NCBI GenBank assembly: GCA_902613805.1
Contig: CACMIV010000001.1
Location: 550,001 to 614,000, forward strand
DNA length: 64,000 nucleotides
Direction: 5' to 3'
Source of the DNA: an uncultured Pelagibacteraceae bacterium
Lineage (GTDB): Bacteria; Pseudomonadota; Alphaproteobacteria; Pelagibacterales; AG-422-B15
Notes under the pieces: generated by a model
Seen by the model: only the letters and a program-made list of their open reading frames with translations
Told to the model about the DNA's origin: nothing
Databases searched by the model: none
In this document: positions 8,301 to 16,379 of the stretch, piece after piece
How positions within the stretch are numbered: position 1 is the stretch's first letter
Layout of the letters: each line of letters opens with the position of its first letter
Position numbers and translations under genes: made by a program

Positions 8301-9395
8301 ATGATAAGTGAAAAAATTAAAAGTTTAATACAGAGTCAAGATCCACGTGAAGGAATGGACCAACTTTTCTTTACAAATTCAGAGATATTTCATGCAAGTT
8401 ATGATGCAATTTTCAAAAAACAATGGGTTTTTCTCACCCATTTCTCGTACTTTAATCAAAACGATATCTTTACATACAACTTAAATAAAGGATTTATAGA
8501 GATAAAAAAAACAGATGATAGTCAACTTTCAATTTACGCATCTGATCCAAATATTAAGTGTCATTTAAGAGTGTATGAGAGCTTAGTATTTATCAATTTA
8601 TCAAGCTCTCCTTATTCATTTGATGAATTTATTAAACCACTTGAACCATACATTAAAATACATGGATTGAATGATGGTAAAATTGCTTTTCAAAAAGATT
8701 TTATATTTAATGCTTCACATCTGGCTACAATTCATAATTTTAAAGAATGCGCTCATTGCTGGGGAGGTGAATTTACACACAAAGATTATCTGAGTGTTCA
8801 TGGTGAGGATTATTGTAATTCTTATGGTGCAGGTGTTGGTTCAGGCATTGAGGCCCCTAAACTTACAAAACGTATTAAAGAGTGGACAGAACAAACATTA
8901 AAAAGAGGTTTATTTGTTGGAGAATTCAGTGAAGATGACTCAAAATATTTTAGAATTGCAGAGCGCACACCTTTACCTGAAGGTATTGCATCAGAAACAA
9001 TGGATGGCAGTTATTCTTGTTCAACATTGATGGGTGATTTTAGGGAGATTGGTGCTGACAATGGTTATACTGCAATTGGTTTCAGCCCATTTAACAGCTT
9101 TGTTGCAAATAACGAATTTGTGATACTTTTTTTATTCTCACCAATTAGTCAAAATAAAACAGTAGTGACCCAATATTGGGTAACCCATAAAGATGCGGAA
9201 GTTGATGTTGATAAAATGATTTTTTTGTGGGACCAAACTTCTACTGAAGATTCCCAGTTATGCGAAATGAACCAAAAGGGAATTGAAAGCAGGTCCTATC
9301 AGCCTGGCAAATATGGGGATTTAGAGACAAGCTTAGTTCAATATCAGAAATTTTACCTTAATCATTTACAGACACATCTGAACGACTTAGTCTGA
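8301..9395 (+). CDS. Oxygenase alpha-subunit paralogue lacking the Rieske [2Fe-2S] domain
   Basis: This 364-residue protein is homologous to the Rieske oxygenase at the left edge over its catalytic half (CHLRVYESLVFINLS, then STLMGDF and FSPF) and over an N-terminal stub. The roughly 45-residue segment with CxH and CxxH is missing: FIEIKKTDDSQLSIYA (residues 65-80) runs within a few residues into CHLRVYES. The iron motif is altered too, ECAHCWGGEFTH with His152 and His160 (H-x7-H instead of H-x4-H). It cannot bind a Rieske cluster itself. It may pair with another electron donor or subunit, as described for the caffeine demethylase component NdmC, or be a non-catalytic partner. It starts the operon with the PuuA-like gene 18 nt downstream. 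Confidence 0.85.
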   Translation: MISEKIKSLIQSQDPREGMDQLFFTNSEIFHASYDAIFKKQWVFLTHFSYFNQNDIFTYNLNKGFIEIKKTDDSQLSIYASDPNIKCHLRVYESLVFINLSSSPYSFDEFIKPLEPYIKIHGLNDGKIAFQKDFIFNASHLATIHNFKECAHCWGGEFTHKDYLSVHGEDYCNSYGAGVGSGIEAPKLTKRIKEWTEQTLKRGLFVGEFSEDDSKYFRIAERTPLPEGIASETMDGSYSCSTLMGDFREIGADNGYTAIGFSPFNSFVANNEFVILFLFSPISQNKTVVTQYWVTHKDAEVDVDKMIFLWDQTSTEDSQLCEMNQKGIESRSYQPGKYGDLETSLVQYQKFYLNHLQTHLNDLV

Positions 9396-9413
9396 TCTTA
9401 ATTCAAAACCTAT

Positions 9414-10784
9414 ATGGAACTTGCAACACAATCAGAATTTGATGAAGTGCTTAATCGTCATCATAATATCCAATATGTAGACGCAATATTTACAGACCTC
9501 TGTGGATATGTGAGGGGAAAAAGATTTCCAGTACTAGAGGCAGATAAAATTTTTTCAGATGGTGTATTGTTACCTTTTTCAGCATTTTATTTAGATGTCC
9601 TCGGTGGCGTAACCAACACGATGAATCTTGGTTGGACTGACGGAGATCCAGATGGTGTTTTAATGCCCGTTAAAAATTCCATAAAGCCCGTCCCTTGGGA
9701 TAGCAAGGTTCTTCAAGTGCTAATTTCTATGAGAAAAGAACAGGAAAAATGGGGTGTAATAGAAAATCCGGCGGAAGTTGATCCAAGAAATATTTTAGAA
9801 AAAGTAATGAATAAATTTAAAAGCACCGGATTTAATCCAGTAGTGGCTTTTGAATTAGAGTTTTATTTGTTGGATAAAAGAAGAAATGAGGAAGGCAAGC
9901 CAGTTCCTGCATTAGGTGCAAGTAAGACTCATGTATATGGAATTCCTGATCTTGATATGTTTGGGGACTTATTTAATAAAATTAACGAGAACTGTAAAAT
10001 TCAAGATATCCCCGCAACAACAGCTTCAAGTGAATTTGCTGCTGGCCAGTACGAAATTAATTTAAAGCATACCGGTGATCTGCTTAAAGCAGCGGATGAT
10101 GCTGCAATGTTAAGAAGAATAATAAAAGAAACAACTGCAAAGCATGGGTTTGAAGCAACATTTATGGCAAAGCCATTTCTTGAGGAGACTGGAAATGGAA
10201 TGCACCTGCATATTTCAGTGTACGATGATGATGGAAAAAATATTTTTGCAACTAAGAACCGTTACGGAAATGATAAGTTAAAAAATGCTTTAGCTGGTTT
10301 TCAAGAAACTTTTTATGACTCATTTCCAATTTTTATTCCAAATAGAAATGGTTATCGAAGAATACAAACCAGAAATTTTGTTCCTGTAAATAAAAGTTGG
10401 TCTTGGAATCGAAGAGATGTTTCATTGAGAATACCCGCAGGATCAGATAGCGCAAAAAGAATTGAACACCGGGTAGCATCAGCTGATGCAAATCCATATC
10501 TTGTTTTAGCCTGTATCCTTTCTGGACTTCATTATGGACTTACAAAAAAACTATCACCAACAGACCAAGTAAGTTTTGATAACACTGAAGGTGCTGATAA
10601 GACTGCTGATCCTGAAATGCCAAAAAATATGGAGTCTGCACTAAATCGTTTTAAAGAATCAAAAATTTTATCTAAGTATTTAGGAAAAGAGTATCTTGAT
10701 CTATACGTATCAGCCAAAGAAGGTGAATTTGAACATATGGATAACAGTTTCATACCTTCAGAAGAATACGATTTTTATTTATAG
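9414..10784 (+). CDS. Glutamine synthetase family ligase, PuuA-like (gamma-glutamyl-amine synthetase)
   Basis: This 456-residue protein carries the type I glutamine synthetase fold. Glu-rich metal sites occur in AFELEFYLLD and SSEFAAGQYEINLKH, the nucleotide and metal signature is GNGMHLHIS (about residues 261-269), and RIPAGSDSAKRIEHR is the C-terminal substrate block. SSEFAAGQYEINL resembles PuuA and N-methylglutamate-type enzymes more than housekeeping GlnA, and the adenylylation-loop Tyr is not evident. The expected reaction is ATP-dependent joining of glutamate to an amine. It sits 18 nt after the oxygenase paralogue and 4 nt before the AlaX-like gene. The amine substrate is not known. 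Confidence 0.85.
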   Translation: MELATQSEFDEVLNRHHNIQYVDAIFTDLCGYVRGKRFPVLEADKIFSDGVLLPFSAFYLDVLGGVTNTMNLGWTDGDPDGVLMPVKNSIKPVPWDSKVLQVLISMRKEQEKWGVIENPAEVDPRNILEKVMNKFKSTGFNPVVAFELEFYLLDKRRNEEGKPVPALGASKTHVYGIPDLDMFGDLFNKINENCKIQDIPATTASSEFAAGQYEINLKHTGDLLKAADDAAMLRRIIKETTAKHGFEATFMAKPFLEETGNGMHLHISVYDDDGKNIFATKNRYGNDKLKNALAGFQETFYDSFPIFIPNRNGYRRIQTRNFVPVNKSWSWNRRDVSLRIPAGSDSAKRIEHRVASADANPYLVLACILSGLHYGLTKKLSPTDQVSFDNTEGADKTADPEMPKNMESALNRFKESKILSKYLGKEYLDLYVSAKEGEFEHMDNSFIPSEEYDFYL

Positions 10785-10788
10785 ATTA

Positions 10789-11508
10789 ATGACTGACCTT
10801 CTTTTCAATCAAGATAGTTACTTAAAAGAAACAGAAGCCAGTATTATTGGAGTTCAAGAAAATATAATACAATTGGATAGAACAATTTTTTATGCAGAGT
10901 CAGGCGGACAACCTGGAGATCAAGGCGAGATTGTATTAAAGGACCGAGTTCTCAAAGTTGTAGACACTAAAAAAGGATCAAAGCCGAATGAAATTTTGCA
11001 TATTGTTGATGGCCCAATCGATCAAAGCTTAATTAATCAATCTGCTGAACTTAAGATTAATTGGGAACTCAGATATGCTCATATGAAAATGCATTCGAGT
11101 TGCCATATTTTGTGTAGCTTAGTTGATGCCCTTATAACAGGAGCGTCGGTTGGAAGTGCTAAATCAAGAATAGATTTTGATGTTGATCCATCAATGCTAA
11201 ATAAAGAAGAGTTAAATGAGAAGATTAGGGATATTATTAGTAAAGACTATCCCATAATCATAAATCAAATTACAGGAGATGAACTAAAATCAAATCCCCA
11301 CTTAGCTAAAGGGGCTGCAGTTTCACCTCCAGTTATAGATAACAAAGTACAAACAGTTCAAATTGGTGAGGGAGAAAACATTATCGATCTTCAATGTTGT
11401 GGAGGAACACACTGTCAATCTACAAAAGAAATTGGACCACTTGAGATTGGAAAGATTGAAAATAAAGGTAAGAGAAACAGGCGAATTAATATAAGGTTTA
11501 GTTCATGA
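10789..11508 (+). CDS. Free-standing alanyl-tRNA editing domain protein (AlaX-like)
   Basis: With the ATG at 10789 this is 239 residues starting MTDLLFNQDSYL; an in-frame extension upstream would overlap the ligase gene and has no family match. It has the AlaX features: FYAESGGQPGDQG (residues 35-47), a zinc HxxxH (His102, His106) and CxxxH (Cys204, His208). Known relatives hydrolyse Ser- or Gly-tRNA(Ala). Its place inside an amine-catabolism operon, 4 nt after a PuuA-like gene and overlapping an enoyl-CoA hydratase gene by 4 nt, is unusual. It may protect translation from an intermediate, or hydrolyse a non-tRNA ester. Confidence 0.85.
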   Translation: MTDLLFNQDSYLKETEASIIGVQENIIQLDRTIFYAESGGQPGDQGEIVLKDRVLKVVDTKKGSKPNEILHIVDGPIDQSLINQSAELKINWELRYAHMKMHSSCHILCSLVDALITGASVGSAKSRIDFDVDPSMLNKEELNEKIRDIISKDYPIIINQITGDELKSNPHLAKGAAVSPPVIDNKVQTVQIGEGENIIDLQCCGGTHCQSTKEIGPLEIGKIENKGKRNRRINIRFSS

Positions 11509-12269
11509 CGGATATTTTATTAAGTAAAGATGATGGACAAGTTGTAACGCTCACTCTTAATGATGCACCAGCAAATTGCCTGACCATGGAAATGATGTCA
11601 GCAATTAAAATGGAGATAGATCGCGTTAATGAGTCCAAAGATCACAAACTTGTTATATTTGAAAGTTCAAATGAAAAAATCTTTTGTAGCGGACATAGTT
11701 TTAATGAAGTTCAAGAGATGATTAAGAATAATGATAAAAAATCACAAGAACTTCTATTTGCGGAGTGCTCTGAAATGTTAATGAAAATTAGAACAAGTCC
11801 AAAGATTTTTGTTGCTAAAGTAAGAGGTATCGCAACCGCTGGCGGACTGGGATTAGTCAGTATAATGGATTGTGTTTTTAGTTCTAAATCAGCAAGATTT
11901 GCGCTTGGTGGTATAAACTTTAATTTTGGTTGTCATCAACCGTCAGTATCTGTAGCCCGTGCAATATCTTCAAAAAATGTTATGGAATTATTAGTGAGCG
12001 GTCAGCCTCTGAATGCTCAAAGAGCACAAGAAGCAGGACTCATCAATGAATATTTAGAAGATGACGAATTAGATAAAAGGGTCGAACTATTTTCTCAACA
12101 AGTTTGTGATCACACGCCCGAAGTACTCGCGCTCACGAAAGAAACATTATACAAACAGTCAGCAATGAAAATTACTGATGCCTACGACTTTGCAAGTAAA
12201 GTAATGGTTGAAAATCTACAAATGCCTGAAACCAAAAAAGGTATAGACACTTTTTTAAATAAAAACTAA
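11505..12269 (+). CDS. Enoyl-CoA hydratase/isomerase (crotonase) family protein
   Basis: This 254-residue crotonase-fold protein has the oxyanion-hole segments KIFCSGHSFNEV (about residues 57-68) and KVRGIATAGGLGLVSIMDCVF (about residues 105-125), followed by the helical C-terminal part. The usual catalytic glutamates are not obvious: the equivalent of the GGxNE region reads LGGINFNFGCHQP. It may therefore be an isomerase, hydrolase or decarboxylase-type member rather than a classical hydratase. The start codon overlaps the AlaX gene stop (ATGA). The product would act on a CoA thioester, so the operon may feed carbon skeletons into acyl-CoA metabolism. Substrate unknown. Confidence 0.8.
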   Translation: MTDILLSKDDGQVVTLTLNDAPANCLTMEMMSAIKMEIDRVNESKDHKLVIFESSNEKIFCSGHSFNEVQEMIKNNDKKSQELLFAECSEMLMKIRTSPKIFVAKVRGIATAGGLGLVSIMDCVFSSKSARFALGGINFNFGCHQPSVSVARAISSKNVMELLVSGQPLNAQRAQEAGLINEYLEDDELDKRVELFSQQVCDHTPEVLALTKETLYKQSAMKITDAYDFASKVMVENLQMPETKKGIDTFLNKN

Positions 12270-13168
12270 CGCTGAATTGAGAATTTTTCTGGTTGGATTT
12301 CTTTTTTAAGAGCAGTCTCACGTCTAAGAATAAATATTGCTGATAAGATAATAAATCCAGCACCGAGATAAGTGTTCCACGCAGGTATCTCATTCCAAAT
12401 CATATAACCAAATATTATTCCATAAATTAAACTTAGATATTTCAAAGGTGTAACCAGAGAGACTTCAGCATGTTTAAATGCTGAGGTCAGAGCAAGGTTT
12501 CCAATTCCTCCAAAAATCCCAACGGCTGTTAATATTCCAAGGTCAAACCAAGATACTGGTATTTTCCATCCTCCAAAAGGAATTGTAAATAAAGATGCAA
12601 TGAAACCAAATAAAGTAAAATACCAAGCAATCAAATACGATGGTTCGGTCTCACTTAATAAACGGATTGAAATCGACACCATCGCAAAGAATACACAAAA
12701 TAAAATTGGTAATAACATGTAGATACTAAACTCACTGGATGTTGGATTGATTATGATCAAGACTCCAGCAAAACCAATCACAATTGCAATCCATCTTCTT
12801 ACTCTTACAAGTTCACCAAGTATAAATATTGACAGCAGCGTACTAAAAATTGGTGATGCAAACGTGAGACTTACAGTGGTTGCAAGGGGTAAATAATGAA
12901 GACTTGCATAAACACAAAAAAGTGCAGCTGTTCCAGTGAATGCTCTAATAAACATCAAGCCGGGTTTAGTAGTATGAAAAAAATTACCCCACCTTTCTTT
13001 GGGTACAACAAGAAAAAGAGGGATCAAGCCTCCAATCATACGTGCCGCAATGACCATACCTATAGAATATTCTGCAGTCGTCCATTTTACTGCAATATCC
13101 ATGATGCTGAAACCTGTAACAGATATCAGCATATAGAGTGCGCCCAACTTAATATTATTTCTGTTCAT
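12266..13168 (-). CDS. DMT-superfamily transporter (EamA family, ten TM helices)
   Basis: A 300-residue protein from the ATG at 13168 (an alternative start at 13204 adds 12 polar residues). It has about ten hydrophobic helices in two EamA repeats, including SVTGFSIMDIAVKW near the N-terminus and GVLIIINP at the repeat boundary. Family members export amino acids, nucleosides or other small metabolites across the inner membrane. It converges on the crotonase gene with a 4-nt tail overlap and diverges from the DjlA-like gene. The substrate cannot be read from sequence. Confidence 0.85.
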   Translation of the reverse strand: MNRNNIKLGALYMLISVTGFSIMDIAVKWTTAEYSIGMVIAARMIGGLIPLFLVVPKERWGNFFHTTKPGLMFIRAFTGTAALFCVYASLHYLPLATTVSLTFASPIFSTLLSIFILGELVRVRRWIAIVIGFAGVLIIINPTSSEFSIYMLLPILFCVFFAMVSISIRLLSETEPSYLIAWYFTLFGFIASLFTIPFGGWKIPVSWFDLGILTAVGIFGGIGNLALTSAFKHAEVSLVTPLKYLSLIYGIIFGYMIWNEIPAWNTYLGAGFIILSAIFILRRETALKKEIQPEKFSIQR

Positions 13169-13215
13169 ATAGATTTTATTAAAATTTAGATTATCATTAA
13201 TCAATTTTTAAACCT

Positions 13216-13950
13216 ATGAACATTTGGAAATATTTAATAGCAGCTTCTTTAGGGAATATGATAGCAGGCCCTTTGGGCGCGCTTGCATTTACTGCAGGTG
13301 CATACTTTCTTGGAAAGAAAACAAACTTTAGAAATCCTGGGGCTAACTTTAATAGTAATCAAGGTGTTTATGCTTTAGGGCTTGTTGTTCTCTGTGCAAA
13401 GTTGGCAAAAGCAGACGGAAGAGTCACTGACGATGAAATAAGAAAATTCAAAAAAATATTTAAAATACCTCAAGAAAATATGAAACAGGTTGGAGCAATA
13501 TGGAAAGAAGCTGCACAAACCAGTGCAGGATTTGAACCTTATGCTCAGCAGTTAAGAGACACTTTTTACCGAACTCCACAAATGTTAGAGCAAGTCATAT
13601 TAGGCCTTTTTGAAATTGGATATGCTGATCATGATTTATCTGCTCCAGAACTAAAATATATAAAAAAAGTTAGTCAGATTTTTGGAATTGATCAAGCAAC
13701 GTTCAATAGATTAAGAAATTCTCGACCTGAATTTGTCAAAGAAGACCCTTACAAGGTGCTTGGCGTTTCTAAATCTCAAACATCTGCAGAAATAAAAAAA
13801 GTTTACAGAAATTTAGCTCGCAAAAATCATCCTGATATCGTTCGGGCAAAAGGCATTACTGATAAAAGCCTTATTCAAAAAGCAAAAGAAAACTTTCAGA
13901 GAATTAATGACGCATACGAACAAATTTTAAAAATTAGAGGTGAAAAGTAG
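13216..13950 (+). CDS. DjlA-like membrane co-chaperone (TerB plus DnaJ domains)
   Basis: A 244-residue protein. Residues about 8-33 form a glycine-rich hydrophobic membrane segment (SLGNMIAGPLGALAFTAGAYF). A TerB-like helical domain follows (KLAKADGRVTDDEIRKFKK to about residue 165), then a C-terminal J domain, DPYKVLGVSKSQTSAEIKKV with the HPD tripeptide in NHPDIV that stimulates DnaK. The layout matches DjlA, which recruits DnaK at the inner membrane. The gene stands alone between a divergent transporter gene and a small ORF with its own -10-like promoter element. Confidence 0.88.
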   Translation: MNIWKYLIAASLGNMIAGPLGALAFTAGAYFLGKKTNFRNPGANFNSNQGVYALGLVVLCAKLAKADGRVTDDEIRKFKKIFKIPQENMKQVGAIWKEAAQTSAGFEPYAQQLRDTFYRTPQMLEQVILGLFEIGYADHDLSAPELKYIKKVSQIFGIDQATFNRLRNSRPEFVKEDPYKVLGVSKSQTSAEIKKVYRNLARKNHPDIVRAKGITDKSLIQKAKENFQRINDAYEQILKIRGEK

Positions 13951-13997
13951 GCAAAATTCCTATTCTTTTTTATCATTTTTAAATATGCATTTAGGGC

Positions 13998-14003
13998 TAT
14001 AAT
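13998..14003 (+). promoter_or_regulatory. Consensus -10 box abutting a small ORF (leaderless start)
   Basis: A perfect TATAAT lies 6 nt before the ATG at 14010, so the predicted transcription start coincides with the start codon. No good -35 hexamer was found 16-18 bp upstream. Confidence 0.5.
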
Positions 14004-14009
14004 AACAGC

Positions 14010-14159
14010 ATGGAATTTTTAACATTTATTGCTGTTTGTGTATTAATTTATCTTGTTTATTTAATTCGACAGGACTTTAAGGATCATTCTGTAAGGATTG
14101 AAAGTCAAATGCAGCGTGTTACCGAAGTTGTTATCAAAAATCAAGAAAAGCAAGAATAA
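14010..14159 (+). CDS. Small single-pass membrane protein, 49 residues
   Basis: A short ORF starting MEFLTFIAVCVLIYLVYLIR: one hydrophobic helix of about 17 residues followed by a charged, helix-prone tail (DFKDHSVRIESQMQRVTEVV). This is the shape of many small inner-membrane proteins with a coiled-coil tail. There is no ribosome-binding site, but a perfect TATAAT ends 6 nt before the ATG, consistent with leaderless initiation. No family is recognised. It fills part of the gap between the DjlA-like gene and pdxH. Confidence 0.5.
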   Translation: MEFLTFIAVCVLIYLVYLIRQDFKDHSVRIESQMQRVTEVVIKNQEKQE

Positions 14160-14285
14160 TCACTTCTTTTTACTCCAATTATTACGTTTTCTATTTCTAA
14201 TTAAAGGTGGATACACACCTGTTGATAGATAAATTTTGACAAATCTAAGTTGTAAAAACCAAATTTTTTTTAACACTTCAATCAT
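14160..14285 (-). CDS. Possible small basic protein, 41 residues
   Basis: A minus-strand ORF starting MIEVLKKIWFLQLRFVKIYL and ending with a very basic tail (IRNRKRNNWSKKK). Its stop lies directly against the stop of the small plus-strand ORF, filling the rest of the gap without overlap, as expected for real convergent genes in a packed genome. No ribosome-binding site is visible and no family is recognised. It could be a chance ORF. Conservation would be needed to support it. Confidence 0.3.
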   Translation of the reverse strand: MIEVLKKIWFLQLRFVKIYLSTGVYPPLIRNRKRNNWSKKK

Positions 14286-14357
14286 TATTTTTGATAATGC
14301 ATCTCATTCGCTCTTATTTCAATTCAATTTTTTTACAATTTGACTATAAGTAAACTA

Positions 14358-14963
14358 ATGAGCAATGATATTTCTAATTACAACAACTGGTTAGATGCGT
14401 GGAATGATTTTTACGAAAAAGAAAAGGAAATAGTAGAACTCGATCCTAATGCCGCGCTTGTTTCTTCAGTCGATGTGGAAGGTAATCCAAACGCACGTGT
14501 TATACTCATAAAAGATGTATCAAACAAAGGCTTTGTTTTTTACACAAACTATCAGTCTCAAAAAGGTAAGGAGCTTTTTCATAATAATAAAGGTCACCTC
14601 ACATGGTACAGTCGAGCGCAAGGTGTTTCTATTCGTATTCAAGGTGAAGTACAAAAGATTGATGCTTCAATTTCAGACAATTATTTTGCATCTCGAGATC
14701 GTAATGCTCAAATTTCAGCAAGTATTTCTAAACAGTCAGAAACAGTTGAGAGCAGAGAAGTACTTGATGCTGAATTTAAAAAATTTGCAGATGATTATGA
14801 AGGTAAAGAGATTCCCAGACCTGATCATTGGGGAGGAGTAATTATACAACCTGAAAAAGTAGAAGTCTGGAAAAGTAGAGACGATTATAAAACAAGACTT
14901 CACGATAGGATTGTTTTTACATTATCAAATGATCAATGGACTAAATCAAGACTTTATCCCTAA
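14358..14963 (+). CDS. pdxH: Pyridoxamine/pyridoxine 5'-phosphate oxidase
   Basis: From the ATG at 14358 the protein has 201 residues; a TTG six codons earlier is a less likely start. It shows FMN-binding and dimer segments of PdxH: NPNARVILIKDVSNKGFVFYTN (about residues 46-67), the SQKGKEL motif, PRPDHWGG and the C-terminal RLHDR...W...RLYP block that closes the active site. It makes pyridoxal 5'-phosphate, the cofactor needed by TrpB in this window among others. The stop overlaps the start of the cation exporter gene by 1 nt. Confidence 0.95.
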   Translation: MSNDISNYNNWLDAWNDFYEKEKEIVELDPNAALVSSVDVEGNPNARVILIKDVSNKGFVFYTNYQSQKGKELFHNNKGHLTWYSRAQGVSIRIQGEVQKIDASISDNYFASRDRNAQISASISKQSETVESREVLDAEFKKFADDYEGKEIPRPDHWGGVIIQPEKVEVWKSRDDYKTRLHDRIVFTLSNDQWTKSRLYP

Positions 14964-15892
14964 TGACTTACGTAAATATTTCTCAAAATGAGTATGGAGA
15001 AAAAATAAAAAAGTCTTCTTTGATAACTCTCGGAGTTGTTCTTTTCTTAATTATCATCAAATCATTTGCGTATTTCGCTACTGGCTCAATTATAATTTTG
15101 TCATTGCTTGCAGATAGTTTTTTTGATCTCATTATCACTCTAACTACATTTATTTTAGTTAGAATATCATTAAAGAAAAATACTAACGAATACCGTTTTG
15201 GTTACGGTAAAGCTGAAGCATTGTCTGCTTTTATAGAGGGAGTTGTTATTTTGCTAATTTCGATATTCATACTTTATGTGTCCTACAAAAACTTTATTGA
15301 TCCAGAAATTACAATTATTAATTCCGAAATAGCACTTATTGTTATTGCAATCTCAATATTTGCCACCCTTATGTTGGTGAGGTTTCAAACAAGAATAATG
15401 AAAGACACTGCTTCATTAAGTGTGGAGTCTGAAAAGCTTCATTACCTTAGTGATTTATTAACTAATATTGCAGCCTTTGTTGGAATTATGCTTGTAATGC
15501 TTGCTGATTTCTCAAGAGCGGATCCATTAATTGCCGCTTTAATTGCGATCTATATGATCTATACAACAATTGCTATTTTTCAAAAATCAATTGCTGTATT
15601 AATTGATCGCGAAATTGATGATGATCTCAAGTCTGAGATTTTTGACATTGTAAAAAGCCACAACAAAGTTCTTGGATTTCATGATGTTCGTACGCGTCAA
15701 AGTGGATCGAGTAAAGGTAAGTTTTTTATGCAAATGCACATTGAGGTCTCAGAGCATGTAAGCTTGGAAGAATCGCATAATATTGCTGATCAAGTAGAAG
15801 AAAACATACTTAATAAATTTCCAGATGCAGAAATAATTTTGCATGTCGATCCTAGTAATGTTATTGAGGAAAAAGAGTTTGTTGATGCATAA
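14963..15892 (+). CDS. Cation diffusion facilitator (FieF/CzcD-type metal exporter)
   Basis: A 309-residue CDF transporter. The metal site is in helix 2, ADSFFD (DxxxD-like), with HYLSD in helix 5 (HxxxD), and there are six predicted membrane helices. The C-terminal cytoplasmic ferredoxin-like domain (about residues 215-300) has HDVRTRQSG and the His-containing MHIEV and LHVDPS segments. Such proteins export Zn(II), Fe(II) or Cd(II) by proton antiport. It is translationally coupled to pdxH upstream, and its last 8 nt overlap the start of the SH3-domain gene. Confidence 0.9.
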   Translation: MTYVNISQNEYGEKIKKSSLITLGVVLFLIIIKSFAYFATGSIIILSLLADSFFDLIITLTTFILVRISLKKNTNEYRFGYGKAEALSAFIEGVVILLISIFILYVSYKNFIDPEITIINSEIALIVIAISIFATLMLVRFQTRIMKDTASLSVESEKLHYLSDLLTNIAAFVGIMLVMLADFSRADPLIAALIAIYMIYTTIAIFQKSIAVLIDREIDDDLKSEIFDIVKSHNKVLGFHDVRTRQSGSSKGKFFMQMHIEVSEHVSLEESHNIADQVEENILNKFPDAEIILHVDPSNVIEEKEFVDA

Positions 15893-16370
15893 AATATTGA
15901 TACCAGTATTTCTTCTACTTGTTACAACATTATCAACGTCTTCATCCGACCTTCCTGTTCCTCGATGGGTTTCACTAAAAGGTGATGCCAACTTAAGAAA
16001 AGGTCCATTCCCTGAGGCTACAATTATTTATCGCTATCAACTTAAAGGTTATCCAATGGAGATTATTAGGGATATTGAGGGCTGGCGACAGGTGCGTGAC
16101 CCAAAAGATGGAGTAACTGGTTGGATGTCTCATATTCTTTTTTCAGGTAAAAGATATGCGCTTACATCAAAAGAACCTTTCAGTTATGGATATGATAAAC
16201 CAAACAAAAACAAGATACTTGCTAAAATAGATCCCTTTGTTCATGCAACAATTAATAAATGTGACTCAAGTTGGTGTAGGATTACAATTACAGATGATGA
16301 TAAGGAAATTAAAGTCTGGATTGAAAAAAATAATTTACTAGGAGTATACCCTCACGAAATTATCAATTAA
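15885..16370 (+). CDS. Secreted bacterial SH3-domain protein
   Basis: From the ATG at 15885 (161 residues) the product opens with a clear signal peptide, MHKILIPVFLLLVTTLSTSS; a longer in-frame start would add residues before the signal and overlap the previous gene more. The mature protein has an SH3-type repeat, RWVSLKGDANLRKGPFPEATII through GWMSHILFSGKR, and a second weaker repeat that includes a CDSSWCR pair. Proteins of this type (DUF1058-like, periplasmic) bind cell-wall or protein ligands. No precise role is known. Confidence 0.85.
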   Translation: MHKILIPVFLLLVTTLSTSSSDLPVPRWVSLKGDANLRKGPFPEATIIYRYQLKGYPMEIIRDIEGWRQVRDPKDGVTGWMSHILFSGKRYALTSKEPFSYGYDKPNKNKILAKIDPFVHATINKCDSSWCRITITDDDKEIKVWIEKNNLLGVYPHEIIN

Positions 16371-16379
16371 TATTTATTA

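Noticed and set aside
10696-10788. AlaX N-terminal extension from 10696
   Set aside because: The extension overlaps the PuuA-like gene by about 90 nt in another frame and has no family match; the ATG at 10789 follows that gene's stop by 4 nt.
12896-13189. 97-residue Cys-rich ORF on the plus strand
   Set aside because: It is antisense to the N-terminal half of the DMT transporter gene and has no coherent family pattern.
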